From: Camellia lanceoleosa
Lineage: Eukaryota > Streptophyta > Magnoliopsida > Ericales > Theaceae
Length of the DNA stretch: 64,000 nt
Assembly (NCBI GenBank): GCA_025200525.1
Contig: CM045762.1
Span: 30,832,196-30,896,195 of the forward strand
Direction of reading: 5' to 3'
The translations under genes and the position numbers were made by a program. The notes below the pieces were generated by a model. It saw only the letters and a program-made list of their open reading frames with translations, was not told the DNA's origin and did no database searches. Of this stretch, positions 11,700-22,500 are shown piece after piece. Every line of letters begins with the position of its first letter. Positions within the stretch are counted from its first letter, which is position 1.

Positions 11700-12240
11700 G
11701 TCTTTTGAACATTTATAAATTATTTTTTTAGTGTTGTTAATTTAAAAGTATATATTAAATAAAAAATTTAAATTATAAATTAAATTTAATTAAAATAATA
11801 AATTAAAAATTATGGCCTTATAAATTAAATTTTTTTAGTGTTGTTAAAAAATTAAATTTACATATTAAATAAAATTATTTTTTTAGTGTTGTTAATTTAA
11901 AATTATATATTAAATAAAAAATATAAATTATAAATTAAATTTATTTAAAAATAATAAATTATAAATTATGGCCTCATAAATTAAATTTTTTTAGTGTTGT
12001 TGAAAATTTAATTTATATATTAAATAGAATTATTTTTTATTGTCGTTAATTTAAAATTATATATTAAATAAAAAATATAAATTATAAATTATAAATTTAA
12101 TTTAATTTAATGGAAAATAATAAATTAAAAATTATGGCCTTATAAATTAAATTTTTTTAGTGTTGTTAAATTATAAATTATAAATTATAAATTATAGATT
12201 ACAAATTTAAAATTATATATTAAATAAAAATTATAAATTA
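11700..12240. repeat. AT-rich tandem repeat inside the Harbinger-like element
   Basis: Roughly three diverged copies of a unit of about 160-170 bp. Each has TTTTTTAGTGTTGTTAA, TATATATTAAATAAAA and ATTATGGCCT(T/C)ATAAATT. Almost entirely A and T, with no coding signal. Confidence 0.7.
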
Positions 12241-12310
12241 CAAGAGTAAAATAGTCTTTTGAATATTTATCCTTATCTAGTCCGTCTAACCAAACATTGG
12301 ATTCACTAAA

Positions 12311-14397
12311 TGTCACGCCCTCAAAATAAACCCATAAATCATACAATCTTGACATGCTTAGACATAAGAGAATAAAGCATAATTTCATTCATCAGAGTAT
12401 TCACTACAAAAGTATTATATGTTGACATCAAAAGTAAATGCCCCACGGGCTTACAATTTTCCAAACCAACACTTGGTTACAAAAAGAGAGTACTAACTCA
12501 AAATACAAAATAAGCCCTTGGCTTGATTTACATGTAATACACAAAATAATCACAAAAATAAACAAGAGAGTCTTCAACTCCCACAACTATCCAAGCTAAG
12601 ACCTCGGAGGCGGCATAATACCTGAACCTGAAAATGATGTCCCATATAGGGTGAGCCAACACCCAGTAGAGATATGCTAAACATAATATGAGCAAAGACT
12701 AAAACATTAGCATTTGATAAATGTTTAACGCACATAATTCATTTCATAATTCATTTCAATTACATGATAAATATGTCCATGTTTCATTCCTCTTTCCTTT
12801 ACTTAACCGGTTTTCGATTCATAAATATGGCTCAGAACCTGGCCAAACAATTCACATGAGACCACAACTCATAACAACAATACTACCATACTTCACAATA
12901 GATACACATATTTGCTGTATCAATATCACATAAAACACTTCCATACTTCACAATAGATACACATATTTGATGTATCAATACTTCAATGGATACACATATT
13001 TGCTGTATCAATAGAGTCTATCCCCTATCTCCTTCCAAATAATATCCAGTTTAGGAGTCCATCCCCTATCTCCTCCTAAACCGTGGAGTACATTCCCTAT
13101 TTCCTCCCACACAACACAATGCATATAAACGTTTATCATATACATGTTCAGTTAATACACAAATTCGATGTATTAATCCAGCCGTCATATTCGATGACCT
13201 ACTCAATTGATTAGTTTTAGTTTGCCTAATCATCATGCAGTGTCTACAACAATCAAAACTATCCTCCACCGATAGTCCAAAGCAATTATTTCTAAACAGC
13301 TAATAATTACATCCAACAGATAAATTATCAACAATTTTCACAGATGAGTGATTAACAATTCCAACTCCACCATTCTATCTTATAATGAGCCAATTTTATT
13401 ACTCCCAACTCAATTTCACATATCCACAATTTTCCAAATTAATTATACTAATTAATTTATACAACAAATTAGGACTTTCTCCCATATTTCTCAATATTGA
13501 CCCAAAGGTCCAAATATTATCAACAACATCAATAATTCCCTTTTTAGACCCAAAACACATATGTTTGAATCAAAAGAACAAACCCCCTCCTTTCCAATAT
13601 AACACATCTCAAACCCTAAGTTCCCAAATCAAACCATTTATACAAAAGGCTCAACATTTATGTCAAAGCTCATAAAAATGAGTAGTTATCCTTACCTCAA
13701 ATTCGGAGCTCAAAAGAAGAAGATGAAGAAATTCGAAATGCTCCAAACCCCAATGTTTTCGAATCAAAATATAGCCCTCAACGATCTCCACACTTTTTAA
13801 AAAGGCCCAAGGATAGAAGATCACTCCTACTAGATCAAACCCTAGAGAGAAGTTGTGTTTCTAGAGAGAGGAGCTCTCCAATGGAGGTTTTGAAAAAGTA
13901 AGAGAGAGAAAGAAAGTGTGAAAAGTGATTTAAAATCACCCAGCTGCCCTCTGATATACGACTATCCCACTCAAGCAGAGAATAGGACGCTCGAGTGTCA
14001 AGCACAAAAACTGGACTCGCTCGAGCGCAAGAATACCTGCTCGAGCGCCAAGACACAACTACAAAACACACCCGCTCGAGCGCAAAGGAAAACCCGCTCG
14101 AGCGTAGATTACCCTCTCCCAGAATTTTTACAGACAATGAACACCCGCTCGAGCGCAAAAGGGGCCGCTGGAGCGCGACCCGCTCGAGCGTAAGGAACTC
14201 CGCTCGAGCGTGAAAAACAACCCTGCAGTACTTTTGTAGAGGCACCAAAAAGCTGGAAGTGTGCAAACCCACCCAACACATCCTAAAACTTAGATATATG
14301 AAATTAAAGGATGACAACAAGACATATACAACAACCAACTCCACGGAACCTAAGTCCGGATACAACAATCAAAAGAGAAAGAACCAGGATCGCTATA
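12311..14397 (-). mobile_element. Solo LTR, 2.09 kb, with 5-bp TSD
   Basis: On the plus strand it begins TGTCACGCCCTC; read on the minus strand it ends GGGCGTGACA, a common gypsy LTR end. The other end reads CGCTATA, where a canonical end would be CGCTACA, so one transition has occurred. CTAAA flanks both sides (12306-12310 and 14398-14402). There is no internal region, so recombination between LTRs is likely. It contains a CT/GA-rich segment at about 13850-13920, the palindrome cluster at 13986-14210 and a 'tagatacacatatttg' motif repeated at 12950-13010. A partial relative lies at 56958-58640. Confidence 0.75.
13986..14210. repeat. Cluster of CGCTCGAGCG palindromes
   Basis: Nine close matches to the 10-bp palindrome CGCTCGAGCG fall in about 225 bp, near 13989, 14018, 14039, 14071, 14095, 14146, 14171 (one changed base), 14182 and 14201. 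Spacing is irregular (about 11-51 bp). The DNA between copies is unrelated, so this is not a simple minisatellite. It lies inside the solo LTR, upstream of its CT-rich stretch on the minus strand. Confidence 0.8.
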
Positions 14398-14578
14398 CTA
14401 AAAATAGTCCAATCCAGACATCTAATCCCATGACTAAACAAACATAGGATACAAATCCAATCCAACCAAATAGTCTGGAGACAATGTATCCCGAGACTAA
14501 CAGTCCGATGGATTACAATTCCCCTTATCCAGTCCGTCCAAACAAACACACCTTAAGGGGGTAAAGTGAAGTTTGCCC

Positions 14579-15179
14579 TTTATTTTCATTTTGCAGTTGT
14601 TGCATTTGGAAAGTAAAGGGACTAAACTCATCACAAAAGCAAGCTTGAAGGATGGGAAATTTGTAATTGAAGAAGTGAATATTTGAATAACTAGTTTATT
14701 TTTATTTGTACATGGCTATGTTTTGTCCATTAGCATCCTTTGGAAACTTAATTTTATTGTTTTGTTAAGACAATGTATGACAAGTTTGTGTACTTATTTC
14801 AATCCTTTTAATGAAGTTTGTGTAATTACTTTCAACATTGATGTTGAATGAAAATATGAAATTTTATTTTATGAAAAAAAAAAATTACAATGATAGGAGG
14901 TAAAAAAACTATCGCATGATGGTATTAACATCATGTATGACAACATTTGGAAATTGTTTTGAAAGAGAATTTGTAGCATGATAAAATTACTATTGTTATA
15001 ATTCAATAGCATTATTAGAATGATATTCTTTTGATAGCATTCATGTATAGCACTCAATAAATGCTATTGAAAATTATAGACTTTTAATAACATGGGCTAA
15101 TATAGCATTCCAACAAATGCTATTTTTTACTTTTGATAGCATTTTTTGCACATTATAAAAAGTGATATTTGTTGTAGTG
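14579..15179 (+). mobile_element. CACTA (En/Spm-like) right terminus
   Basis: The segment ends ...GATATTTGTTGTAGTG, whose reverse complement starts CACTACAACAAATATC, a typical CACTA terminus. The preceding 300 bp hold repeated ATAGCATT/AATGCTAT motifs in both orientations (about 14980-15140), as expected of a subterminal region. A possible last exon lies at about 14594-14690. The left end is not found in the window, since element 1 and the MULE seem to be inserted within it. Immediately to the right, element 2 pol begins mid-gene. Confidence 0.55.
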
Positions 15180-16146
15180 GTTCGTACAAATGATAGAGGA
15201 GCCAAAAAGCAAAGATGTAGGCAAGCAGCCGAACAGAAGGCAGTAGAAGATCTGGTGGAGGTGAAGGTAGACAAGAAAAATCCAGAGAAGTTCTTTTTTC
15301 TTAGCTCGTCTCTGTCCAGCACCGAGAGAATGGAGATCATGGAGTTCTCGATCTCTAATATCGAGGTGTTTGCCTAGACACCGTATGTATGTCAGGCATT
15401 AATCCAACTTTCATCTGCCATCAACTTAATGTCCACCCAACCGCCAGACCAATTATACAACGAACGTGTCGATCGGCACTTTATCATGTCGAGATAGTGG
15501 CTGAGAAAGTGGAAAACCTGCTGGAAGCAGGAGCAATCAGAGAGGTCCACTAGCCTAAGTGGATCTCCAATACTGTGGTGGTGCCAAAGAAGAACGGCAA
15601 GTGGCGCGTGTGTGTGGACTACAAGACGGTCAACAAAGCATACCCAAAAGACAGTTTTCCCTTACCACAGATAAACCAACTAGTGGACCTAGCTGCAAGT
15701 CACAACCGACTTAGCTTTTTTGATGCATATCGGGGATACCATCATATCGCTATGTATGAACTGGACCAGGAGGTTATATCCTTTAAAACACCTAGGGGAT
15801 TGTATTGTTATAAGGTCATGCTCTTTGGCTTAAAAAATGCAGGGGCAACATTCTAACAGATGATCACCAAAATGTCGAGCCATTGTTGGGTAGAACAATG
15901 GAAGCATACATAGACGACATAGTGGTGAAAAGAAAGAACGAAGGAGACCATCTCAATGACCTAGCTAAGATGTTTCACATTTTGAAGGCCCACAATCTGC
16001 GACTAAATGCATCTAAATGTGCATTTGGCGTGGGGTCAAGTAAATTTCTTGGCTTTCTAGTGACCAACCGAGGTATAGAAGCTGATCCTTCTCAGATGAA
16101 AGCCATTCAAGATCTCGAGATGCCCAACAAAGTCAAGGAAGTATAG
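15180..16146 (+). pseudogene. Element 2 reverse transcriptase (broken)
   Basis: The segment starts in the linker that in element 3 joins protease to RT (NIEVFA motif at about 15360). RT motifs are WRVCVDYKTVNKAYPKD (about 15600), [23 protein letters not shown] and the YIDDIVV catalytic box (about 15910). Stops include TAG at 15375-15377, where relatives have Trp, one after AGATF near 15855, and TAG near 16144. A frame change lies between 15860 and 15883. It cannot encode an active enzyme. Confidence 0.85.
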
Positions 16147-16745
16147 CATCTCACAGGCCTAGCTGCCACACTAAATCAATTCATAAGTTGGTCGTCAGAC
16201 AAATGTTAACCGTTCTTCCAAGCACTGAAGGCCAACTTTGAGTGGAATGACGAGTGCGACCATGCTCTGGAAAGCTTGAAAGAATACATGACCTCTCCAC
16301 CGTTGTTGTAAACCCAATACCAGGAGAGGAACTTTTTCTATACTTAGTAGTTTCCCAGCATGCAATTAGCACAGTGTTGGTACGAGCCGAGGGAATACCA
16401 CACCCGTCTATCTTTTATGTTAGCAAGACATTGCTAGGCGCCAAAATTAGGTACCTGCCGTTGGAGAAGTTGGCCCTAGTGTTGATGATGGCTTCAAGAA
16501 AATTATCGCACTACTTCCATGCTCACACCATGATCGTCTTAATAGTCTTTTCCTTAAAAGCCTTGTTTGAAAGGGCGGACTTTTCTGGGCTCATTTTGAA
16601 GTGGGTCGTGGAGTTAGGATAGTTTGACATTAAGTTTCAACCAAGCACCGCAACAAAGGCCCAAGCTTTGGTAGACTTTGTGGCCGAATTTGCTCTAGGA
16701 AGTCATCATGTTTGCCCGGTCAACTTGACTGAAACAAACGAGTAA
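16147..16745 (+). pseudogene. Element 2 first RNase H region (broken)
   Basis: Motifs LFLYLVVSQHAISTVLVR, IFYVSKTLLGAKIRYLPLEKLAL and HYFHAHTMIVLIVF match the gypsy RNase H in elements 1 and 3. Stops occur near 16208, 16309 and 16621. The following linker contains LVDFVAEFAL, common before the second RNase H in this lineage. Confidence 0.8.
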
Positions 16746-16979
16746 TTGGGGGAAATTGTCGCAGGGATAGCGCAGCCCCCACAACAAAATGCTCAACTGC
16801 ACAACGAACCATTCAGCCATGCAGAAAAGGAAGAAGGAACAAGCCGCACTACCATGAGCAAGAACTCACTTGAAAGACCAGTCCTAAGACAGTCATGCAG
16901 TAAGGATCAAATCCTAACGGCGGACAACAACTTAGAAGACATTGTCAACACCCCTGATCCTAAGGCATCATCAGATCTC

Positions 16980-17500
16980 TCCACTTGTTGGAAGCTGTTC
17001 GTAGGAGAGATGTGGAAGCTCGTTGTGGATAGAATGTCCAATAGGCACGGTGCAGAACTTGGCATAGTCCTCATTTCGCCAGATGGCTTGACCATTAAAT
17101 AGGCCATCAACCTTGGTTTTCCAGCATCCAATAACGAGACTGAGTACGAAGCATTGTTAGCCGATTTGAAGTCAGCATTCTGCATGGAAGCCACAGAGCT
17201 GATTGCGTACAGTGACTCCCAACTAGTAGTCAACCAAATCTCGGGCCACTATGAAGCAAAGGACGATAGAATGGCCAAGTATCAAGAGTTGGTCAGAAAG
17301 GAGATCATGAAGTTTGAAGTGGTCAGGATAGAGCAAACCGTCCGAGAAGAAAATAGCAAGGTAGATGAACTAGCCGGTTTCACGTCGATGGCAGATATTT
17401 CTATTCCGCACCCATTGCTAATGGACTACTTGCCAAGACCAAGCATTGAAGAGCCTGAAGCGGCTAAAGTATGTTGTGCCGAGCTAGGTCTCTCCTAGAT
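16980..17500 (+). pseudogene. Element 2 second (archaeal-type) RNase H (broken)
   Basis: The Glu motif ([11 protein letters not shown], about 17130) and second Asp motif ([22 protein letters not shown], about 17210) are present. The first motif, D-G-S-S in relatives, reads VDRMSNRHG here, so the first catalytic region is altered. A TAG lies near 17100. It lies between the RNase H and integrase, as in elements 1 and 3. Confidence 0.8.
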
Positions 17501-17589
17501 GGACTCCATAGTGGTGTTCTTAAAAGATGGCATTTTACTAGAGGACAAGAAGGAAGCCAACAAAGTTAGAGCAAAGTCACAGCAATTTT

Positions 17590-18733
17590 AGCTCTCCCCA
17601 TCACTAGCATTGTACAAAAAGTCCTTCACAGGACCATACTTGAAGTGTGTCCATTCTAGCAAGGTCGAGGCATTCTTATTCGAAATTCACGAAGGCATTT
17701 GCAGAAGCCACCAAGGAGGGAGATCGCTGTCTTACCGAGCTATTTCACAAGGGTATTGGTGGCTATACATGCAAGCGGACGCTGAGAAGCACATCAAAAA
17801 AAGCAAGAAATGTCAGAAGTTTGCGCATCAAATCCATCAGCCAGCAAGAGAGCTCCTACCTTTGACTAACCCTTAGCCTTTTGCAATGTGGGGCTTAGAC
17901 ATAGTGGGACCACTCCCAACCACGTCAAGCAACAGAAAGTTCTTTATTGCAGCAACAGACTACTTCAACAACTAGGTGAAAGCAGAGGCACTCGCCTCCA
18001 TTAAGGAGAAGGACGTCAAGAAGTTTGTCTTGCAGAACATCATAACTCGGTTTGGCATTCCCAAAGCCTTGATATCTGACAACGGCACCTAGTTTGATGG
18101 AAAAATCTTTAGGGATTTTTGCGATGAGCACAAGATAGAATTTTACAACTCCACGCCGGCGTACCCCCAAGCTAATGGTCAGGCTGAAGCCTCTAACAAA
18201 GTAGTCTTAGACAGTCTGAAAAAGAGGCTGGAAAAAGAAAAAGGCAAATGGGCAGAGGAACTTCCTCACATCTTATGGGCTTACCGAACTACACCTCAGC
18301 GGTCGATTGGCAAAACACCTTTTTCCTTAACCTATGGCATGGAAGTAGTAATCTCCCTAGAGGTCGGCCTCCCACTATTAGAAGCGAAAATTTTGATCCG
18401 AACCTGAACAGGAAGGCCGTAGCCTTGGAGCTAGATCTTGCCGACGAAAGAAGAGAAAGGGCACTAGTACACATCGCCTCGTACCAACAGGAGCTGTCCA
18501 GAAAATACAACAAAGCGGTCCATCCAAGGCAATTCAAGATTGGAGATTGGGTGTTGCGCAAAGTAATGGGAAACACTCTGGTGCCATGAGATGGCAAATT
18601 GGGACCCAACTAGGAGGGACTATACAGAGTGATTGGTCTAGGAGGAAAAGGTGCATACCACATTGAAGACGTGGATGGCCAAGCTATCCTAAGGCCTTGG
18701 AACACTGCAAATCTCAAAATATTTTATTTTTAG
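17590..18733 (+). pseudogene. Element 2 integrase (broken)
   Basis: The zinc-binding region (HEGICRSHQGGRSLSYRA, ending SKKCQKF, where the first Cys of the pair is Ser) is followed by core motifs: LDIVGPLP, ATDYF, FGIPKALISDNGT and [14 protein letters not shown]. The C-terminal part has RQFKIGDWVLRKV. TAG codons interrupt it after DNGT (about 18092) and elsewhere. The frame fades out at about 18730 in ILRPWNTANLKIFYF, the usual end of Tat pol. Confidence 0.85.
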
Positions 18734-18860
18734 CTCTTAAGAGACTTGTAATTTCCTTTTGACATTCAATAAAACAAGTTGAAATTTTTTCAGTATAATA
18801 ATTGGATTCCTCTGTTTGTAAAATTGTTTATACTCATTGCCCGATTAGGGGACAATGTAG

Positions 18861-19475
18861 GTTGGCAAGTTTGAACAAACAAAAAACTTTTTGCACTCTT
18901 TAGCCGAGATAAGGATCTAGGCTAAAGAAGGTTGGCAGGTTTGACCAATGAAAAACTTTTTACACTCTTTAGACAAGATAAGGATCTAGGCTAAAGAAGG
19001 TTGATAGGTTTGACCAATATAACTTTTTGCACTCTTTAGCCGACATAAGGATCTAGGATAAAGAAGGTTGACAGGTTTGACCAACATAAACTTTTTTGAC
19101 TCTTGAGCCGAGATAAAGATCTAGGCTCAAGAAGGTTGGCAAGTATGACTAACAACTTTTGGTACCTTTGATTGAGATGATTATCTCGGCCAAAAGAGAT
19201 TGGCAGGTATGACCAACAACTTTTTTCACTCTTGAGCCAAGATAAAAATCTAGGCTCAAGAAAGTTGGCAGGTATGACCAACAACTTTTGATACCTTTGA
19301 CTGAGATGATCATCTCGGCCAAAAGAGGTAGATAGGGTAAACCAACACCAACTTTTTGTACGTTTGACCAAGATGATCATCTTGGCCAAAAGAGGTTGGC
19401 AGGGTGGGCCAACACACCTTTTTGGCATTTTAGGACCGAGATGTTGATCTCCGCCAAAAACGGTTGGCAGGATTG
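18861..19475 (+). repeat. 66-bp tandem array in the 3' region of element 2
   Basis: About ten units, each with a GGTTGGCAGG(T/G)TTGACCAA-like start and a CTCTTTAGCCGAGATAAGG or CTTTGA..GAGATGATCATCTCGG segment. Starts lie near 18861, 18930, 18998, 19066, 19131, 19199, 19265, 19330, 19395 and 19462. Two unit types alternate in the second half. The sequence is unrelated to the element 1 and element 3 arrays at the same relative place. Confidence 0.85.
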
Positions 19476-19508
19476 GAGAAGGTCGAGTTTGTTAGTTCGG
19501 CTAGAAAC

Positions 19509-22500
19509 TGTAGACGTGCCCCGAGGGCCTCATGCTACAGTTCGGACTCAAATTGTCACGGTTCTTAATCTGATCTCACAATGTGCAATGTGAGATTGAT
19601 AAATCACCAAAGAGTCTAAATCCGGCAAATCGTTTTGAAAAACTGATTTTTAATAAAGAAACGCCAAACATGGATTGCTTTGCCAGATACAAAGTCGCCT
19701 CCTAAATATTTTATTCTGGGGGAATTTAGGAAACCCTGACTCGTGCCTAAGGCCATGTGTCCGTCATCACCAAAGTTGCCTCGGTTCGGGAACTTGGGTA
19801 CGATTGGAGAAGGTCATCTATGAGCACCCCTGCTCGCCCAATCAAAGATCGGCATGTACTAAGCATGATATCTTGTTTTTGAAAACACATGCGTTCTTAT
19901 TCCAGTTAATTAGCTAGAATTACTATGTAATGCGCACAACACACAAGTATAGACTAGATCGTCTAATTTGGAACAAAACATTGCATATTCGTTTGTTTGA
20001 AAACAGTTTGAAGTTTGCTACTCGCAAGTAGGCTAAAACATGGATTTCAATGAATTGTTCCAATTCAAGTAATCCAACCTTCACCCACAGGCATTTAGGC
20101 AGTTTATATCACATAAGCAAATAGCCTCATGGCAAGCATGCTTTCATGGCAAACAATAACACACATGCAGTATGCTAAAGCATAAAAGCTTACCTAGTAC
20201 TCCAAGCCAAAACAATAACTAGTTAGTAATCAAGCATGATCCTAGTTCATGTTAAGATGGCTAATACAATACATGCAAAATGTAACTAGAAATAGGCTCG
20301 GCTATTCTAACATGGCATATAAAATGCAACTTGATAACATGCTGTTGAACAAGTATTCAAGTAATGTATTGAAAGTACAATGCAGTTAGTATAATGCGCC
20401 GAGCCTAGTGCATGCAATACAGATGAATGATGCAAACATGCATAGCATAAGGATGCTATTTGAAAATGACCTAAAACTAACCATTGAAAGCGGTAAGTAA
20501 AAGGGAGAAAGACGTGGGGTTGGAAGACATGCACACACTCACGCACACTTATTACAAAAATTGGCCCTCTCAACGGAGAGTCCGAATGAATAATACATGC
20601 CAACTAATTAACTAACTAACAAGCTAATTGATTATTACACAACTATATTGAATAACTAGCTACAACTAATTATTACAAAACTTAATTAATCGACAAATTA
20701 ATTAACTAACTACGAAACCAAATGCTAACTAACAAGTAAGCAATTTAAACAATGCTACCTCGGCAAGTTGAAGAAGGTGAACATGCATGCTCGGTTCCCG
20801 TCCCAGTAAGCTCTCCGATTGCTCTTTAGAGGCTCTGTCTGCATGGTGTCCTCAAGGAATTCCTGCTGAACCTTACCAAAACCAATCTGGAGAATGCATC
20901 AGTGGCCTGCCAGCCATGGAGAGATGCTGCCGACCACCTGCCGGCCAAGAATGAATGTCTGCCGGCCAAGGATGAGAAGGTGCCGGCTATCTGTAGGGCA
21001 CTGCCGGCTACTGATGTGCTGGGACACCAAGCTACAGCAGAGCACATAATAGAGAAAATAGAGGGTCTCCCAAGGGTACGTACGCACTATGCCACCTCAT
21101 ATCACCTCGAAACATCAAGGAGAAGGCATAATCGGATCCACGACCATCAATTACGCATCTCGATGCATGATGGCCAAAGATCCAACTTGTGCAAATCAAT
21201 ATGAAATGAATGCACAAATAAACACATAAGTGCCTAGAACTTTATCATGGATAATCAAGAGCATCGGAGACCGAGAATTGAGACACGTTTCATCACTTGA
21301 AGTATGAAACATTTCTCGTTTCTCGTGCTCGGATTAACACTTAATCCAAACAACAATGCAATGCAAGGATGGCATACACAATGCTAACTTGAACATGCAC
21401 TCATGCAATATGACTTAAGCATGCAAAATGCAATGTAATAAACATGCAACAACATGTAATGGAACTAGCATGTGACAACATGCAAAGATGGAGCAAGCAT
21501 AGAACAATATGCAAGATAAGCATGCAACAACATGCAAGGGATGGAGCAAGCATACAACAATATGCAAGACAAGCATGCAACAACATGCAAGGGATGGACT
21601 TAAACCAAGATGGCTATGCCCAAATCAATGGCCATAGGTTCTGGAATTAAGTCACCAAAACACACAAGTACGCAAAATGCAATAGCTCATCAAAGAGGCC
21701 TAAGAGCACAACTCTCTAGAGTGCTTAAGGAGTGAAAAATGTGCAAGTGTAACAACACTAAGTGCACTGAAATTAAGTAAGAAATGATGCCAAATCATTC
21801 AAACGACACAAGTATGGCATGCAAGGGTCCTAAGGCATGAAAGCTAGCAAAGAGTAACACAAAAGGGGCATACAATACATGGCACAAGTGCATGAATTAA
21901 GCATGGACAGAGCATAATTAGGTCTAAACAAAGACTTAAACATGTTGAGATGAAGGCTCAAATTCCTAGGCATGCAAGCATACAAGCTAAGCCATAAACT
22001 AGGCAATAATGCACAACACTCAAAGACACTTAAAGCATGAATGAAGTGGAAATATGGCAATGCTACATGCTCTGAAATGAAGCATTAAATGATGCCAAAT
22101 CATCTAAATAGCTTAAAAATAGCCTGCATGAGTCAACAAAACACAAAGCTAGCAAGGCCAATTACACTACTGCTATACAAAGCATGAAGGATATGGAAAA
22201 GACAACCCAAAATAGTCCTAAAACATGTTAAAATGAGACTAAAACATGTATGGAAGTAAGCCAAAACAAGCTAGCATGGTGAGTATGAGACATGATGCAT
22301 ACAAGGCAAATAAGGTGGATTACACTACACCTATTAAGACCAAGCATGGGATGACTCAACCAACAAAAATCAGAGTTATATCGTGGCATAATAACCCCAA
22401 AAACCCACTGAGATGGTAACCTAAGGACCTAAGTATAGAGGCATGCACAATGATCCATTCATGAGGCATAAAACACAAACTCTCCAAGGCATTGAAAGCA

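Larger units (their letters stand above)
11440..14553. mobile_element. Harbinger/Tourist-like element with a nested solo LTR
   Basis: It starts GGTGTGTTTGTTTTG and ends CAAACAAACACACC, an inverted repeat placed inside the right arm of the MULE. Flanks TAA (11437-11439) and TAA (14554-14556, after one extra T) fit the TWA duplication of PIF/Harbinger elements with a one-base asymmetry. Subterminal 'actaatagtcc' motifs occur at both ends. About 1 kb remains when the solo LTR (12311-14397) is removed. No transposase is visible, so it is non-autonomous. Confidence 0.55.
10022..14578. mobile_element. Mutator-like element with nested insertions
   Basis: The ends are inverted repeats: GGGCAAACTTCACCTTACC at the left, and at the right its diverged reverse complement, ending GTTTGCCC. 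Flanks tttatttta (10013-10021) and tttattttc (14579-14587) agree at 8 of 9 bases, as expected for a 9-bp MULE target duplication. The subterminal arms (AACCACAGG, ATCACCACATAACCC) pair between about 10060-10130 and 11330-11410. Without the inserted DNA (11440-14553) it is about 1.45 kb and non-autonomous. The interior at 10500-11020 is CT/CAC-rich with no recognisable protein. The short ORFs there are not supported. Confidence 0.7.

Noticed and set aside
12402..12417. CACTACAAAAGTATTA as the left end of the CACTA element
   Set aside because: It lies inside the solo LTR, matches the right end for only about eight bases, lacks the subterminal AATGCTAT motifs and has no matching 3-bp duplication.
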